Assembly: GCA_018670825.1 (NCBI GenBank)
Contig: JABHIW010000052.1
Span: forward strand, 1-58,734
Direction of reading: 5' to 3'
DNA length: 58,734 bases
Source of the DNA: Candidatus Scalindua sp.
GTDB taxonomy: Bacteria; Planctomycetota; Brocadiia; Brocadiales; Scalinduaceae
A model generated the notes under the pieces. That model saw only the letters and a program-made list of their open reading frames with translations, made no database searches and was not told the DNA's origin. A program made the translations under genes and the position numbers. Below are positions 1 through 9,350 of this stretch, in pieces (the first letter of the stretch is position 1; the number at the start of each line of letters is the position of its first letter).

Positions 1-606
1 AATGGATGTGTGCTTAAAGTAAAAGAGATCTTTGAGGCACTGGCAAAAGGTGACAGTAAATCAGTTGAAAGAATAGCCTCAGAAATTTCAAAACAGGAAG
101 CAAGAGCTGATACAACAAAAAATGAATTGCGCAATCACCTTCCAGGCGGTCTTTTTATGCCTATAAGTAAGAGCGCATTATTAGAAATTTTATCGTTACA
201 AGATGATATAGCTGATGATTGTGAGGATATTGGAATATTACTCACGCTTAAAGAACTCACATTGAAAGATGTATTTAAAGATGATTTCAATAATTTTTTA
301 AGAAAAAATATTGAAACATATGAACTCATTAAAGTTATTATAGAGGATTTTGATAATCTTCTTGAAACCTCTTTCTCCGGACGTGAAGCTGAAAGAGTCA
401 AGACAATGGTTCAAGAAGTCGCTCTAAGAGAACATGAAGCCGATATCTCTCAACGTCAGCTACTTAAGAATATATTCAGCAATGAAGATCAGTTTACTCA
501 TGGTGAGCTCCATCTGTGGTTATTAATTCTAAAAGAAATTAGAACACTTTCTAACACTTCTGAAAAACTAGCCCACCGTATCCGCAATTTACTAGATCTT
601 GAATAA
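1..606 (+). CDS. DUF47/PhoU-like protein (TIGR00153 family), 5' end cut by window
   Basis: An all-helical PhoU-like protein of the DUF47 (TIGR00153) family, which accompanies PiT phosphate permeases and is thought to regulate them at the cytoplasmic face. The family hallmark GLFMP is at about residues 48-52 counted from the GTG at position 10, and ETSFSGRE matches the second conserved block. The reading frame stays open to base 1. Family members have about 25 more N-terminal residues than the GTG start would give, so the gene is most likely truncated by the window edge. The PiT permease begins 23 bases downstream on the same strand, indicating an operon. Confidence 0.85.
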   Translation, partial: NGCVLKVKEIFEALAKGDSKSVERIASEISKQEARADTTKNELRNHLPGGLFMPISKSALLEILSLQDDIADDCEDIGILLTLKELTLKDVFKDDFNNFLRKNIETYELIKVIIEDFDNLLETSFSGREAERVKTMVQEVALREHEADISQRQLLKNIFSNEDQFTHGELHLWLLILKEIRTLSNTSEKLAHRIRNLLDLE

Positions 607-628
607 ATAATACTAGAGAGATACCACC

Positions 629-2053
629 TTGACCCCTGAAACCATACTCATTATTCTTGCTTTAGTCATCAGTTTCTATATGGCATGGAATATTGGCGCA
701 AATGATGTCGCTAATGCCATGGGAACATCTGTAGGTTCTGGAGCTTTGACCCTCAAATGGGCTATTGTTGTCGCCGCTCTTATGGAATTTGCCGGTGCAT
801 TTTTGGTAGGCTCCCATGTCACGAACACTGTCAGAAAAGGGATTATTGATCCAGTTGTCTTTATCGGCGATCCAAACAGTTATATCTATGGTATGATGGC
901 AGCGTTATTGGCAGCTGGTACATGGCTCAACATTGCGTCATATAGAGGTTGGCCTGTTTCTACAACGCATTCAATTGTTGGTTCTGTACTGGGATTCGGA
1001 ATTGTATTCAGCGGTTTTTCCTCCATTCATTGGGACACTGTTTCACAGATAGCTGCCAGTTGGGTAGTATCACCTCTACTAAGCGGAGCAATCTCTTTTT
1101 TGATATTCTGCCTTTTGAGACGGATAATTTTTTATTCCAAAATGCCCGTCCAATCAGCAAAAAGGATAACGCCTTTTCTGGTATTCTTTGTTCTTGGTGT
1201 TCTAACACTGGTGATGGTTTTTAAGGGTTTGAAGAATCTCCACTTGGACCTTTCACTCAATCACGCGCTAATCCTTGCGAGTGAAGTTGGTTTAGTTGGC
1301 GCGCTTATAAGTTTCCTCCTGGTTAATAGAATCAAATCTTCCGTTCCAGAAGAGAAACAAGACGAGCATATTGACCCAAAGGTTGAAAAAAGCATGCAGA
1401 AGGTACTAATGCATCTGAGAAGAGTAAAAGAATCTACTACCGGAGAACTTTCTGATGAAGTCACTAAAATACTGGATAACTCAGAAATAATTTCAAATCA
1501 ATTAGAAAAATACACTCATATAAAGAACGTAAGTACCGATTATTTAACGGTAGAAAAGATTTTTGTCTATCTTCAGATTTTAAGTGCCTGCTTCGTTGCT
1601 TTTGCTCATGGAGCTAACGATGTGGCTAACGCTATTGGACCATTAGCGGGAATCCTCTCTGTAATAAAATCAGGTGCGATTGAAATGGAAGCCCAGGTCC
1701 CTTTGTTAGTCCTCTTGCTAGGAGGGGTAGGTATTGTTGTCGGACTTGCTACATGGGGATGGCGTGTCATTGAAACGATTGGGAAATGCATCACAGAGCT
1801 AACTCCAACGAGGGGATTTGCAGCCGAATTCGGGGCTGCAATAACAATAGTGTTAGCATCCAAGCTAGCATTGCCGGTATCAACCACCCACACTCTGGTA
1901 GGAGCAGTCCTTGGTGTAGGTCTTGCCAGAGGTTTAAACTCTTTAAATCTGTCAACTATTCGTGATATATTCATTTCCTGGGTGATTACCATTCCTGCCG
2001 GAGCTGCAATCACTGTTATTTTCTTCTATATTATCAGGGCTTCATTCTCCTGA
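629..2053 (+). CDS. pit: PiT-family inorganic phosphate permease
   Basis: A 474-residue integral membrane protein of the PiT (PF01384) family, which couples inorganic phosphate uptake to a cation gradient. Both inverted family signatures are present: GANDVANAMGTSVGSG near residues 23-38 and AHGANDVANAIGPLAG near 327-342. Each half also carries the PVSTTH motif (WPVSTTHSIVG and LPVSTTHTLVG). A charged cytoplasmic loop at about 225-310 separates the halves, as is usual. The start is TTG, preceded at a suitable distance by a purine-rich GAGAGA; the first ATG lies about 17 codons inside and would cut the first helix. It follows the PhoU-like gene by 22 bases. Confidence 0.93.
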   Translation: MTPETILIILALVISFYMAWNIGANDVANAMGTSVGSGALTLKWAIVVAALMEFAGAFLVGSHVTNTVRKGIIDPVVFIGDPNSYIYGMMAALLAAGTWLNIASYRGWPVSTTHSIVGSVLGFGIVFSGFSSIHWDTVSQIAASWVVSPLLSGAISFLIFCLLRRIIFYSKMPVQSAKRITPFLVFFVLGVLTLVMVFKGLKNLHLDLSLNHALILASEVGLVGALISFLLVNRIKSSVPEEKQDEHIDPKVEKSMQKVLMHLRRVKESTTGELSDEVTKILDNSEIISNQLEKYTHIKNVSTDYLTVEKIFVYLQILSACFVAFAHGANDVANAIGPLAGILSVIKSGAIEMEAQVPLLVLLLGGVGIVVGLATWGWRVIETIGKCITELTPTRGFAAEFGAAITIVLASKLALPVSTTHTLVGAVLGVGLARGLNSLNLSTIRDIFISWVITIPAGAAITVIFFYIIRASFS

Positions 2054-2160
2054 TAATTAAATGCATCAAGCAGTTTAAAGCTATCTAATATTTCGACGGG
2101 AAAGAAATCCGTCTGCATTACAAAATCAGGCAGGTTACCTGACATTACTTACTTCTTAAT

Positions 2161-2493
2161 ATAAAAGTATATTTTATAGGCGCTGGCCTTGGTGATCCCG
2201 AACTGATAACAGTTAAAGGCAAAAGAATAATTGAATCTTCCGGATACTGTATTGTTGCAGATATACTCAAACCATCTTATGGGAATAACTGCCCTGTTGC
2301 AATGGTCTATCAAGCAAGCTGGAAAGACGAAAAGGTTATCACATCCTGCCTAAGCAAAGTAGTCGATGCAACAATCAAAAATGATATCAATAGAACAGCA
2401 ATGATTATTGTTGGAGATGTACTCTCAAGATATTTTGAATATTCAAAACTATACAATAAACATTTCAAACACTCACATCGAGAAAAATCATGA
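2161..2493 (+). pseudogene. cobM: Relic of precorrin-4 C11-methyltransferase (cobM), internally deleted
   Basis: One open frame joins the N-terminal SAM-binding signature of CobM/CbiF (YFIGAGLGDPELITVKGKR) after about 30 residues directly to the C-terminal block (CPVAMVYQASWKDEKV, then a tail ending near SKLYNKHF). A full CobM has about 250 residues; this has about 110, lacking roughly the middle 150. No ATG with a ribosome-binding site precedes the N-terminal part; the only ATG (2302) lies in the C-terminal block. No other corrin genes are visible nearby. I read it as a decayed gene that suffered an in-frame deletion. Confidence 0.75.
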
Positions 2494-2575
2494 AGTAAAC
2501 GCCAAACAACATTTTAGACGTTGATTTTTCACATTCAGCATCTATAATTGAAATTTTTATCATTATCATTAAGTT

Positions 2576-2881
2576 ATGAAAAATTGCCCAACTTGTTCAA
2601 ATCCGTTACAATTTAAAGAAATGACCGGTATCATATATGGTTTTATACCTTCTTGTAATAAGAATACGTACGAATGTACAAACTGTAAAAAAACGCTAGC
2701 CGGGTTAAACTGGTTTTTGATTTTTTTCTACTCTTGTTTAGGAACTGTTCTTTTGTTTGAAACTGTGTTTCTTGGCTTCAAACTGTTACCATTGCCTCTG
2801 AATCTATTAAACTTAATGATCGGAATAGGATCTTTCTTGATTGTAATAAAAGGATTTCGCTTTAGAAAAATTAATAATTAA
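2576..2881 (+). CDS. Small zinc-ribbon membrane protein, function unknown
   Basis: A 101-residue protein with two Cys-x2-Cys pairs near the N-terminus (CPTC at residues 4-7 and CTNC at about 34-37), the arrangement of a small zinc ribbon. Two hydrophobic segments follow (about 46-66 and 72-92), ending in a basic tail (RFRKINN). It resembles the DUF983 style of zinc-ribbon membrane protein in outline only. It lies 23 bases before the FmdE-like gene on the same strand, so the two may be co-transcribed. No function can be assigned. Confidence 0.6.
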   Translation: MKNCPTCSNPLQFKEMTGIIYGFIPSCNKNTYECTNCKKTLAGLNWFLIFFYSCLGTVLLFETVFLGFKLLPLPLNLLNLMIGIGSFLIVIKGFRFRKINN

Positions 2882-2904
2882 CAGATTAACGGGAGTGTTA
2901 AACA

Positions 2905-3633
2905 TTGAAACAATCAAAACGAAAATTTTTTGGATGTTTGAGCATTTTATTATCTTTTTTGTTTTTAACAATCATATTTGGAGGAAGTGTAATGGCAGAA
3001 GGCCAGTCAAAATTTAACATAGATTTTCTTGATGAGGTTGAAACAATCAAAATGAAGGATCCTCTTGCTGTCGCTTTAGGTGCCATGGACAAAGAGGAAC
3101 CATTTGTATACCGCTATGAAGATGCTGTAAAGACTGCCGGTCATTCTTGCCCAGCTGTCTCAGGTGCGTATAGATTAACAATGATAGCACTGAAGCAGCT
3201 CCATGGTGATGAAATACCAGTTAGAGGGAATATTAAAGTAACTTTTAGAGGCGATATCGGTTATAGAGTTAATGGTCCGATTTCTCAAGTTGTAACGCTT
3301 ATAACAGGCGCTGCGGGAGAAAGCGGATTTCACGGTTTAGGAGGTGGAAAATTTAACAGGCATAATCTATTGAGTTTTGACGAAAACAGCGAAGCGCCTG
3401 CAGGTGCAATATGTTCGGCAATTTTTGAAAGGATTGATAACGGGAAGAGAGTAGAAGTATCATATAACAATAGCATGCTTCCTGCTAATCCAAAGATGGG
3501 AGAGTTAATGCCTCTGTCAGTTAGCGGAACCGGTACTGATGAGCAGATTAAGGAGTTTGGCAGGCTCTGGCATGAAAGAATCAAAGTGGTGCTGACGGGT
3601 AACATGGAAGGAATGTTTGTAGTCAAAGAGTGA
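2905..3633 (+). CDS. Exported FmdE-like protein
   Basis: A 242-residue protein with a signal peptide (basic start, hydrophobic core at about 12-28, cleavage near VMA-EG). The mature part contains AGHSCPAVSGAYRLTMIAL at about residues 77-95, resembling the His-x-Cys-Pro metal-site motif and following helix of FmdE domains (PF02663). FmdE proteins are associated with molybdenum formylmethanofuran dehydrogenase operons, but an exported solitary form has no settled function. The start is TTG with a GGGAG box about 9 bases upstream. The assignment rests on this motif and general layout, so the domain call is moderate and the function open. Confidence 0.55.
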   Translation: MKQSKRKFFGCLSILLSFLFLTIIFGGSVMAEGQSKFNIDFLDEVETIKMKDPLAVALGAMDKEEPFVYRYEDAVKTAGHSCPAVSGAYRLTMIALKQLHGDEIPVRGNIKVTFRGDIGYRVNGPISQVVTLITGAAGESGFHGLGGGKFNRHNLLSFDENSEAPAGAICSAIFERIDNGKRVEVSYNNSMLPANPKMGELMPLSVSGTGTDEQIKEFGRLWHERIKVVLTGNMEGMFVVKE

Positions 3634-3695
3634 TTCCGCATCTAGAAAAATAACACATTTCAAGATGATCAGATATATCTTATTGATGTTCGATT

Positions 3696-3743
3696 GAAAA
3701 CATTTACTGGCTGTTAATTTACTAAGCAGCCAGTAATGTTTTC
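3696..3743. terminator. Hairpin between convergent genes, probable terminator
   Basis: Near-perfect inverted repeat (arms 3696-3713 and 3727-3743, one unpaired base, 13-base loop) between the 3' end of the FmdE-like gene and the 3' end of pgsA. The right arm lies inside the last codons of pgsA. The plus-strand right arm is T-rich (TGTTTTCTTT), so it could terminate plus-strand transcripts. There is no long clean U tract. Confidence 0.45.
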
Positions 3744-4330
3744 TTTGCTGAGTAGACATAGGTCATTCCAGAACCAATGGTAACGATTACCGTGATCCAT
3801 ATGAAGGCAGAAACCATATATTCTGCCCAAGTTACGTTTTCAAAGTGTGCGTAGTAGAGAATTATGGCACAAATAGTCCATGATTGTATAAACATCTTGG
3901 TCTTTCCCCATATATTACTAGCGAACTTAATACCTTTTGATTCAGAAAAACCCCTTATACTACTAACCAGAAACTCTCTGGCCACTATCGTAATTACCAT
4001 CCATGGCACAATAATCTCTTTTGCAAGGTGTACAAAGATAATAAAAGTACCACAGATAATAACCTTATCAACAAACGGATCAACAAGTCGCCCCAAGTCT
4101 GTAGAGAGTTCCCATTTTCTGGCTAAATATCCATCCAGCCAGTCTGTAACAGCCGCTACTAAAAATATAACAAAAGCCACATTAAAATACCGGTATGTGA
4201 GAAACACAAAAAATACTATAGCAAGAAAAAGTCGTGAGAGTGTTATTCTGTTTGGAATATTAAAAATAGCACTTCTTTTTAAGCTAAACTCCTCTTCCTG
4301 CATATCAGTCTTATTATCTTCAATATTCAT
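3722..4330 (-). CDS. pgsA: CDP-diacylglycerol-glycerol-3-phosphate 3-phosphatidyltransferase
   Basis: Makes phosphatidylglycerol phosphate from CDP-diacylglycerol and glycerol-3-phosphate at the cytoplasmic membrane, the committed step to phosphatidylglycerol. The CDP-alcohol phosphotransferase signature DGxxARx8Gx3Dx3D is intact (DGYLAR ... GRLVDPFVDK, about residues 66-90). N-terminal NIPNRITLSR is typical of PgsA, and 202 residues is normal with several transmembrane segments. The first about 20 residues are acidic and polar. It is the last gene of the minus-strand housekeeping block, 115 bases after ftsK. Confidence 0.92.
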   Translation of the reverse strand: MNIEDNKTDMQEEEFSLKRSAIFNIPNRITLSRLFLAIVFFVFLTYRYFNVAFVIFLVAAVTDWLDGYLARKWELSTDLGRLVDPFVDKVIICGTFIIFVHLAKEIIVPWMVITIVAREFLVSSIRGFSESKGIKFASNIWGKTKMFIQSWTICAIILYYAHFENVTWAEYMVSAFIWITVIVTIGSGMTYVYSAKKTLLAA

Positions 4331-4445
4331 AATTTAATGTATTAGAATTTTAAAATTAGATAAAATGTCGGCGGGTAAGAAACCCGATACAATGAAAACA
4401 AAATATTTACTGAAGACATAACGTATTTAAATTGGTGTTTATATT

Positions 4446-6671
4446 TTACTTCTTCTGTGACTCCCACTCATCAAGCGTCGCAAATACTTCTCTTGCCTGA
4501 CTTCCTTTATACTCGCCAACTATTCCATCCTCAGCCATCAAATCAATTAATCTTGCGGCGCGAGAGTAACCTATCTCTAATCTCCGTTGCAGCAACGATA
4601 CAGAACCACGCTGTGTTTCTAAAATAATTCTTACCGCTTCTTCATAAAGCTCATCTTTTACATCATTGTTTTCTTTTATAGAGCCCTGCCAAACCTTTAA
4701 TTCCGGGCTGAATTCCGGTCGAGATATTTGCTTAAGGTAATCAACAACCCTATTAATCTCATCGTCACTGACATATACCCCCTGCACTCTGGACAGCTTG
4801 GATGTGCCTGGAGGCAGAAAGAGCATATCTCCCTTACCTAAAAGTTTTTCTGCACCATTTTGATCTAAAATTGTACGCGAGTCAACCTTTGAAAAAACAT
4901 GAAATGAAATCCTTGATGGCAAGTTAGATTTTATCAATCCGGTAATTACGTCAACAGAAGGCCTTTGTGTTGCTACTACCAGGTGAATACCAACCGCTCT
5001 AGATTTCTGAGAAATCCTGATAATTGAAGCTTCCACCTCTTTTGAAGCAACCATCATCAAATCAGCTAATTCATCAACAACGATAACGATACAAGGCATG
5101 TACAATGGAGTATCACCAAGACCTGTATCTCCTTCCGGATCCAGTCTCTTCTGCTTCTCGGAATCACTTAATTTATTATATCCGGCAAGGTCTCTAACAC
5201 CAGCTCTTGCCAGAAGAGCATATCGTTCGTCCATCTTAGCGACAGCCCATTCTAAAACTGCCGCAGCCTTTTTCATATCGGTGACAACAGGTGCAATCAA
5301 ATGTGGAATATCCTTAAAAGCTGAAAATTCCACCATCTTCGGGTCAATCAATATTAACTTTAACTCTTCAGGTCTTTGGAAAAGGAGTATACTTAATATT
5401 ATAGAATTCAAGCATACGGATTTTCCTGAGCCGGTTGTACCTGCAACTAATAAATGAGGCATGGCAGCAAGGTCCGATATTAAAGGATACCCGGCAATGT
5501 CTTTTCCCAATAGTAATGGGATTGTACGTTTATGAATTTCCTTACTCGCAGTTTCATACATTTCCCGCATCTGTACGGGTTTTCTATGAGTATTTGGCAC
5601 CTCTATTCCAATAGTAGATTTCCCTGGAATAGGCGCAACAACTCGTATACTTGGTGCCTTCAGTGCAATTGCAATATCATCAGAAAGATTTGATATTTTC
5701 CCCACTTTTGTACCGGGCGCTAAATCCAGTTCATACATAGTAACAGAAGGACCTTTTTCCAACCCGACGACCTCAACAATGATTTTAAACTGTTCCAGTG
5801 CGTCCCTTAATACCGTCGCTTTCTCCATAACGTGTTCGTCACTGTCATGCTTATGTCTTTTAAGCGGGTCCAGGAGTAAAATGGGTGGAAGAACATAACT
5901 TTTATCTTTGAACTGGTAATGATTACCTTTAGGCACTATCAGCTCCTTCTCTCTTACCAAAACAGTTCTCTTTCTTGGTTTATGTTCTACTGATGGTGGT
6001 GGTGGGATTACAACAAGGCCATGATCTTCCTCTTCCTCAATAAGATCTCTTTTTGATACAAATGTATCTTCTGCCAAACCTTTGTCAGAATCAACCTGAG
6101 TTTTCTCTTTAACTATAATTTTTGAAACAAACATTTTCCTTATTCTCTTATAAGTCCAGCCAATAGACGACTCCAATGACTTATTGGAAATAAGCATTAT
6201 GGAAATAAGAAATCCCATTGTCAGTAGGATGCAAGCTCCTGGAATACCAAGATATTCTCTTAATCTAAATGCGGCAATCATTCCGATGATACCACCTGTT
6301 TCATGTGGATAGGTGAATAAATTTGCAAAATTTTCAATAATTCCCAGTATTGGAGAAATTGAAAAAATAAGCAAGAATCCACCTAAAATTTTTACCCAAA
6401 GAATTTCAATCTTTTTCTTTATAAACAGTGAAACTCCCAAAGCACCTATTAACATTGCAAAGATATAGGATGTTATTCCTATACACGTCAGTAAGAACCC
6501 GGAAACACCGGCACCTACCTTTCCACAGTAATTTTGCACAGGATTGTTGACTGGATAGTTTGCAAACGGAGGATCATTTGGTGAAAATGTTGCAATACTT
6601 ATCAAAATAAATATTCCAACGGTGCAGATAATGATTGAATATGCTGAGTGAAAAACTCTTGTTCTTTCCAT
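4446..6671 (-). CDS. ftsK: DNA translocase FtsK/SpoIIIE
   Basis: Septal DNA pump that clears chromosome termini during division. The 741-residue protein has about four N-terminal transmembrane helices (13-28, 55-87, 92-112, 142-162), a short charged linker (about 180-260), the RecA-like motor with Walker A GTTGSGKS at 411-418 and Walker B VIVVDELADLMM, and a C-terminal winged-helix gamma domain (about 675-740, SVSLLQRRLEIGYSRAARL) that reads KOPS sequences. The linker is much shorter than in E. coli FtsK and closer to SpoIIIE. Anammox planctomycetes divide without FtsZ, so the partner division machinery is uncertain. It follows dut in the same direction. Confidence 0.95.
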   Translation of the reverse strand: MERTRVFHSAYSIIICTVGIFILISIATFSPNDPPFANYPVNNPVQNYCGKVGAGVSGFLLTCIGITSYIFAMLIGALGVSLFIKKKIEILWVKILGGFLLIFSISPILGIIENFANLFTYPHETGGIIGMIAAFRLREYLGIPGACILLTMGFLISIMLISNKSLESSIGWTYKRIRKMFVSKIIVKEKTQVDSDKGLAEDTFVSKRDLIEEEEDHGLVVIPPPPSVEHKPRKRTVLVREKELIVPKGNHYQFKDKSYVLPPILLLDPLKRHKHDSDEHVMEKATVLRDALEQFKIIVEVVGLEKGPSVTMYELDLAPGTKVGKISNLSDDIAIALKAPSIRVVAPIPGKSTIGIEVPNTHRKPVQMREMYETASKEIHKRTIPLLLGKDIAGYPLISDLAAMPHLLVAGTTGSGKSVCLNSIILSILLFQRPEELKLILIDPKMVEFSAFKDIPHLIAPVVTDMKKAAAVLEWAVAKMDERYALLARAGVRDLAGYNKLSDSEKQKRLDPEGDTGLGDTPLYMPCIVIVVDELADLMMVASKEVEASIIRISQKSRAVGIHLVVATQRPSVDVITGLIKSNLPSRISFHVFSKVDSRTILDQNGAEKLLGKGDMLFLPPGTSKLSRVQGVYVSDDEINRVVDYLKQISRPEFSPELKVWQGSIKENNDVKDELYEEAVRIILETQRGSVSLLQRRLEIGYSRAARLIDLMAEDGIVGEYKGSQAREVFATLDEWESQKK

Positions 6672-6764
6672 AAAAAATTAGCTCATTCTAAAGGAATAAA
6701 AAGTACGACCAAGTTGCTAATTTATAAATAATCTCTTAATCAGTATTAACAAAATTACTTCTCT

Positions 6765-7214
6765 TCAATGCCCTGTGTGTCCAAACCCACCTTCTCCTCT
6801 ATGGGTCTCATCCAAATCCAAAACTTCTTCCAGCTCAGCATGGACAACAGGTTGAACTACTAATTGTGCTATGCGCATACCTCTCTCTACTACAAACTTA
6901 TCTTTACCTTGATTGCATAAAATAATACCTATTTCACCCCGGTAATCACTATCTATCGTTCCCGGAGAATTTACTAATGTTATTCCATATTTCAGTGCCA
7001 GTCCACTCCTTGGCCTGACCTGTGCTTCATACCCAAATGGTAAGGCAATATATAACCCCGTAGGAATTAATTTTATTTCGTTCGTCGCTACTACAGTTGG
7101 ACTCTCAACTGCTGCGTAGAGGTCCATTCCGCTGGCTGCCGGACTCATATAAGCCGGTAACGGAAGATCTTCACAACCTTTTTTTCTCTTTATTTTCAGC
7201 TTTATTTTTTGCAT
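6765..7214 (-). CDS. dut: dUTP diphosphatase (dUTPase)
   Basis: Hydrolyses dUTP to dUMP and pyrophosphate, keeping uracil out of DNA and feeding thymidylate synthesis. All five trimeric dUTPase motifs are visible in order in the 149 residues: [17 protein letters not shown], the uracil-binding [18 protein letters not shown], and the C-terminal flexible arm [11 protein letters not shown]. Length is typical. It sits between coaC (40 bases upstream) and ftsK, in the same direction. Confidence 0.96.
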   Translation of the reverse strand: MQKIKLKIKRKKGCEDLPLPAYMSPAASGMDLYAAVESPTVVATNEIKLIPTGLYIALPFGYEAQVRPRSGLALKYGITLVNSPGTIDSDYRGEIGIILCNQGKDKFVVERGMRIAQLVVQPVVHAELEEVLDLDETHRGEGGFGHTGH

Positions 7215-7254
7215 AACATCAATCTCGACTTATTAACATCGTCTGTATGGTTAA

Positions 7255-7809
7255 TCAATCACTAGATGATTTATTTTGAAACTCTTCAATTATTGCCTGG
7301 ATTATCAACTCTACATCTGCCAAACGTCCAACGCCTGTTCTACCAGAAGCCAATCGGCCCTTTTCCGGTCCAATAAATTTATGCCCCACTTCCTGAAGTA
7401 TACTTATGTTCCTTTGTGTTATCGGGCTCTTGTACATATTTTCTTCCATTGCAGGTGCTATTATCACAGGAACGTTTGAGGCCATAACAGTACTGGTTAA
7501 TGCATCATCTGCAATACCGGATGCCAGTTTTCCAATAATATTTGCGGTAGCCGGTGCTATTACGATTAGATCTGCTTTATGTGCAATGGAAACATGGTGA
7601 GGGTCGTAAACACTTTCATCAATAAAAATATCTGTAACAACCTTGTTTTGGGAAAGCGTTCTGAACGTCAGTGGGTGTATAAAATTTTGTGAAGATTGTG
7701 TCATTACTACGGTAATATCAAAATCCAGGCTTTTTAGCTTGGAGACTATTATTGCAGCCTTAAATGCAGCGATACTGCCAGTAACACCTAATATTATATT
7801 TTTAGTCAT
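7255..7809 (-). CDS. coaC: Phosphopantothenoylcysteine decarboxylase (stand-alone CoaC)
   Basis: FMN-dependent decarboxylase forming 4'-phosphopantetheine in coenzyme A synthesis. The 184 residues cover only the CoaC half of the usual CoaBC fusion: GVTGSIAAFK at the N-terminus, an active-site His in DPHHVSIAHKADL, and the FMN-binding PATANIIGKLASGIADD. The usual substrate-clamp motif PxMNxxM reads PAMEENMY here, so the conserved Asn is a Glu. No CoaB ligase domain follows before dut. It follows gmk by 51 bases; the rpoZ gene often found between these two is absent. The family call is sure, and the split form plus Asn-to-Glu change are worth noting. Confidence 0.88.
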   Translation of the reverse strand: MTKNIILGVTGSIAAFKAAIIVSKLKSLDFDITVVMTQSSQNFIHPLTFRTLSQNKVVTDIFIDESVYDPHHVSIAHKADLIVIAPATANIIGKLASGIADDALTSTVMASNVPVIIAPAMEENMYKSPITQRNISILQEVGHKFIGPEKGRLASGRTGVGRLADVELIIQAIIEEFQNKSSSD

Positions 7810-7860
7810 CTCAGATTACGATTATCAGAATCTCCCCGCATGTTATCACAACAAAAGAAA

Positions 7861-8421
7861 CTATATTTGCAAAATTCCTTCAATCTCTTTTACTGCATCA
7901 TCTAACTTGTCATTAATAACACAATAATCATAATGCTTGCTGGATTTCATCTCCTCTTTAGCGACCATAAACCTTTTATTAATAATATTATCATCTTCAG
8001 TAAGCCTGTTTTTCAGTCTAAGTTTCAAAGTTTCATCATCAGGTGCCATTATAAAAATATAAATAGCGTCAGGCCTTTTCTCCATAATCTGCATTGCCCC
8101 TTTAACATCGATAGCAAGTAAGAAGATTATTTTCTCTCCAACTACTTCTCTAATAGGTCCAATTGGCGTTCCGTATAAATGTCCACAATATTCAGCATAT
8201 TCTATAAATTTGTTTTTCTTGATTAGTTTTTCAAAATCGTCTCTTTCTACGAAGCAATAATCAATACCTTCTCTCTCACCATCTCTGGGGCTTCTCGTAG
8301 TATAAGAAACTGACTGTTTTACTTTGGAGTTTTTCGTCAGCTCGTTACAAATAGAGGTTTTGCCACTTCCTGATGGGCCTGAAATTATTACCAGGCTACA
8401 ACTTTTTTTATTAACTGACAC
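7861..8421 (-). CDS. gmk: Guanylate kinase
   Basis: Phosphorylates GMP/dGMP to GDP/dGDP in the cytoplasm. The P-loop is SGPSGSGKTS at about residues 14-23. The GMP-binding region follows with SYTTRSPRDGEREGIDYCFV, then the lid region. At 186 residues it has normal length. It is directly downstream of yicC (36 bases), the classic yicC-gmk pairing. Confidence 0.96.
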   Translation of the reverse strand: MSVNKKSCSLVIISGPSGSGKTSICNELTKNSKVKQSVSYTTRSPRDGEREGIDYCFVERDDFEKLIKKNKFIEYAEYCGHLYGTPIGPIREVVGEKIIFLLAIDVKGAMQIMEKRPDAIYIFIMAPDDETLKLRLKNRLTEDDNIINKRFMVAKEEMKSSKHYDYCVINDKLDDAVKEIEGILQI

Positions 8422-8456
8422 TATCGCATCCAGACGTAATGTAAAAAACTATTGAG

Positions 8457-9350
8457 TTACTCTATATTTAATACCTGTTCTTTAATTCTTTCAATCTCTG
8501 TCTTAATTGAAATCACATCTTCAATTATTTCTGAGTTGTTTGCTTTGGATGCTATTGTATTAGCCTCACGAAACATTTCCTGTACTATAAATTCCAACTT
8601 CCTGCCATTCGGTTCTTCATTATCCATCGTATTGTTAAATAATAAAATATGGCTTCTAAGCCTTCCCAGTTCTTCAGAAATATCGCATCTATCAGCAAAG
8701 ATCGCAATTTCCTTAAGCAGGTCACCCTTTTCTATTTTACTATCCGTGCTTGACAGTAAAGTCGATACTCTTTCTAAAATTCGATTGCTGTACTCAGAAA
8801 CCACTTTAGGTGCCATAGTCTCTATTTTATCCAGCAACACGGAAATCTTGTCCTTCCACTTGTCTATTTCAATTCGAAGGTTCTTGCCTTCCGCCTCCCG
8901 CATTTCCTTTAAATCATTAACCGAAAGCTTAACTAATTGCTCAAGTTCTTGCCATAAACCCTCATCTTCTGCCTTACCGTTTTCTGAATTCTTTTTAAAT
9001 TCTAAAACACCTGGGAGAGAGATAAGGTTATCTAATGTGACATCCTGTTGAAAAGATATTTCTTTTCGTGCTTCACTTATTATGTTGTGATAGTCTTTTA
9101 ATATATCTTTATTTATCACACATTTTGGAACTTGATCATCTGTTTTATAATCTATTGTCAGGTTAACTGTCCCACGAACCAGCTCTTTCTTTAAAAGTTT
9201 TTCAATCTTGTCTTCAACGCCTGATAACAAGTCAGGTATTCTAATGTTGATTTTTAAATATTTGTTATTTACAGAACGCAACTCAACAGCAACCGTTTTC
9301 TTTTCATCATTCAATTCCGATCTACCGAAGCCGGTCATGCTCTTAATCAT
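8457..9350 (-). CDS. yicC: YicC-family endoribonuclease
   Basis: YicC family protein (YicC_N plus DUF1732), reported in E. coli as an endoribonuclease acting on small RNA. N-terminal MTGFGRSE motif at residues 5-12, conserved LRSVNNKYLKINIRIPDLL at about 26-44, and C-terminal EFIVQEMFREANTIASKANN at about 251-270 are the family hallmarks. 297 residues is full length. Its first 8 bases overlap the end of secG, suggesting translational coupling. Confidence 0.93.
   Translation of the reverse strand: MIKSMTGFGRSELNDEKKTVAVELRSVNNKYLKINIRIPDLLSGVEDKIEKLLKKELVRGTVNLTIDYKTDDQVPKCVINKDILKDYHNIISEARKEISFQQDVTLDNLISLPGVLEFKKNSENGKAEDEGLWQELEQLVKLSVNDLKEMREAEGKNLRIEIDKWKDKISVLLDKIETMAPKVVSEYSNRILERVSTLLSSTDSKIEKGDLLKEIAIFADRCDISEELGRLRSHILLFNNTMDNEEPNGRKLEFIVQEMFREANTIASKANNSEIIEDVISIKTEIERIKEQVLNIE

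Noticed and set aside
2054-2160. Two small hairpins (GACGG/CCGTC and TCAGG/CCTGA) as a cobalamin riboswitch before the cobM relic.
   Set aside because: No B12-box sequence or extended structure; stems are too short.
4360-4384. CGGGT/ACCCG hairpin after ftsK as a terminator.
   Set aside because: Only a 5-bp stem without a U tract; pgsA follows in the same direction, so transcription likely continues.
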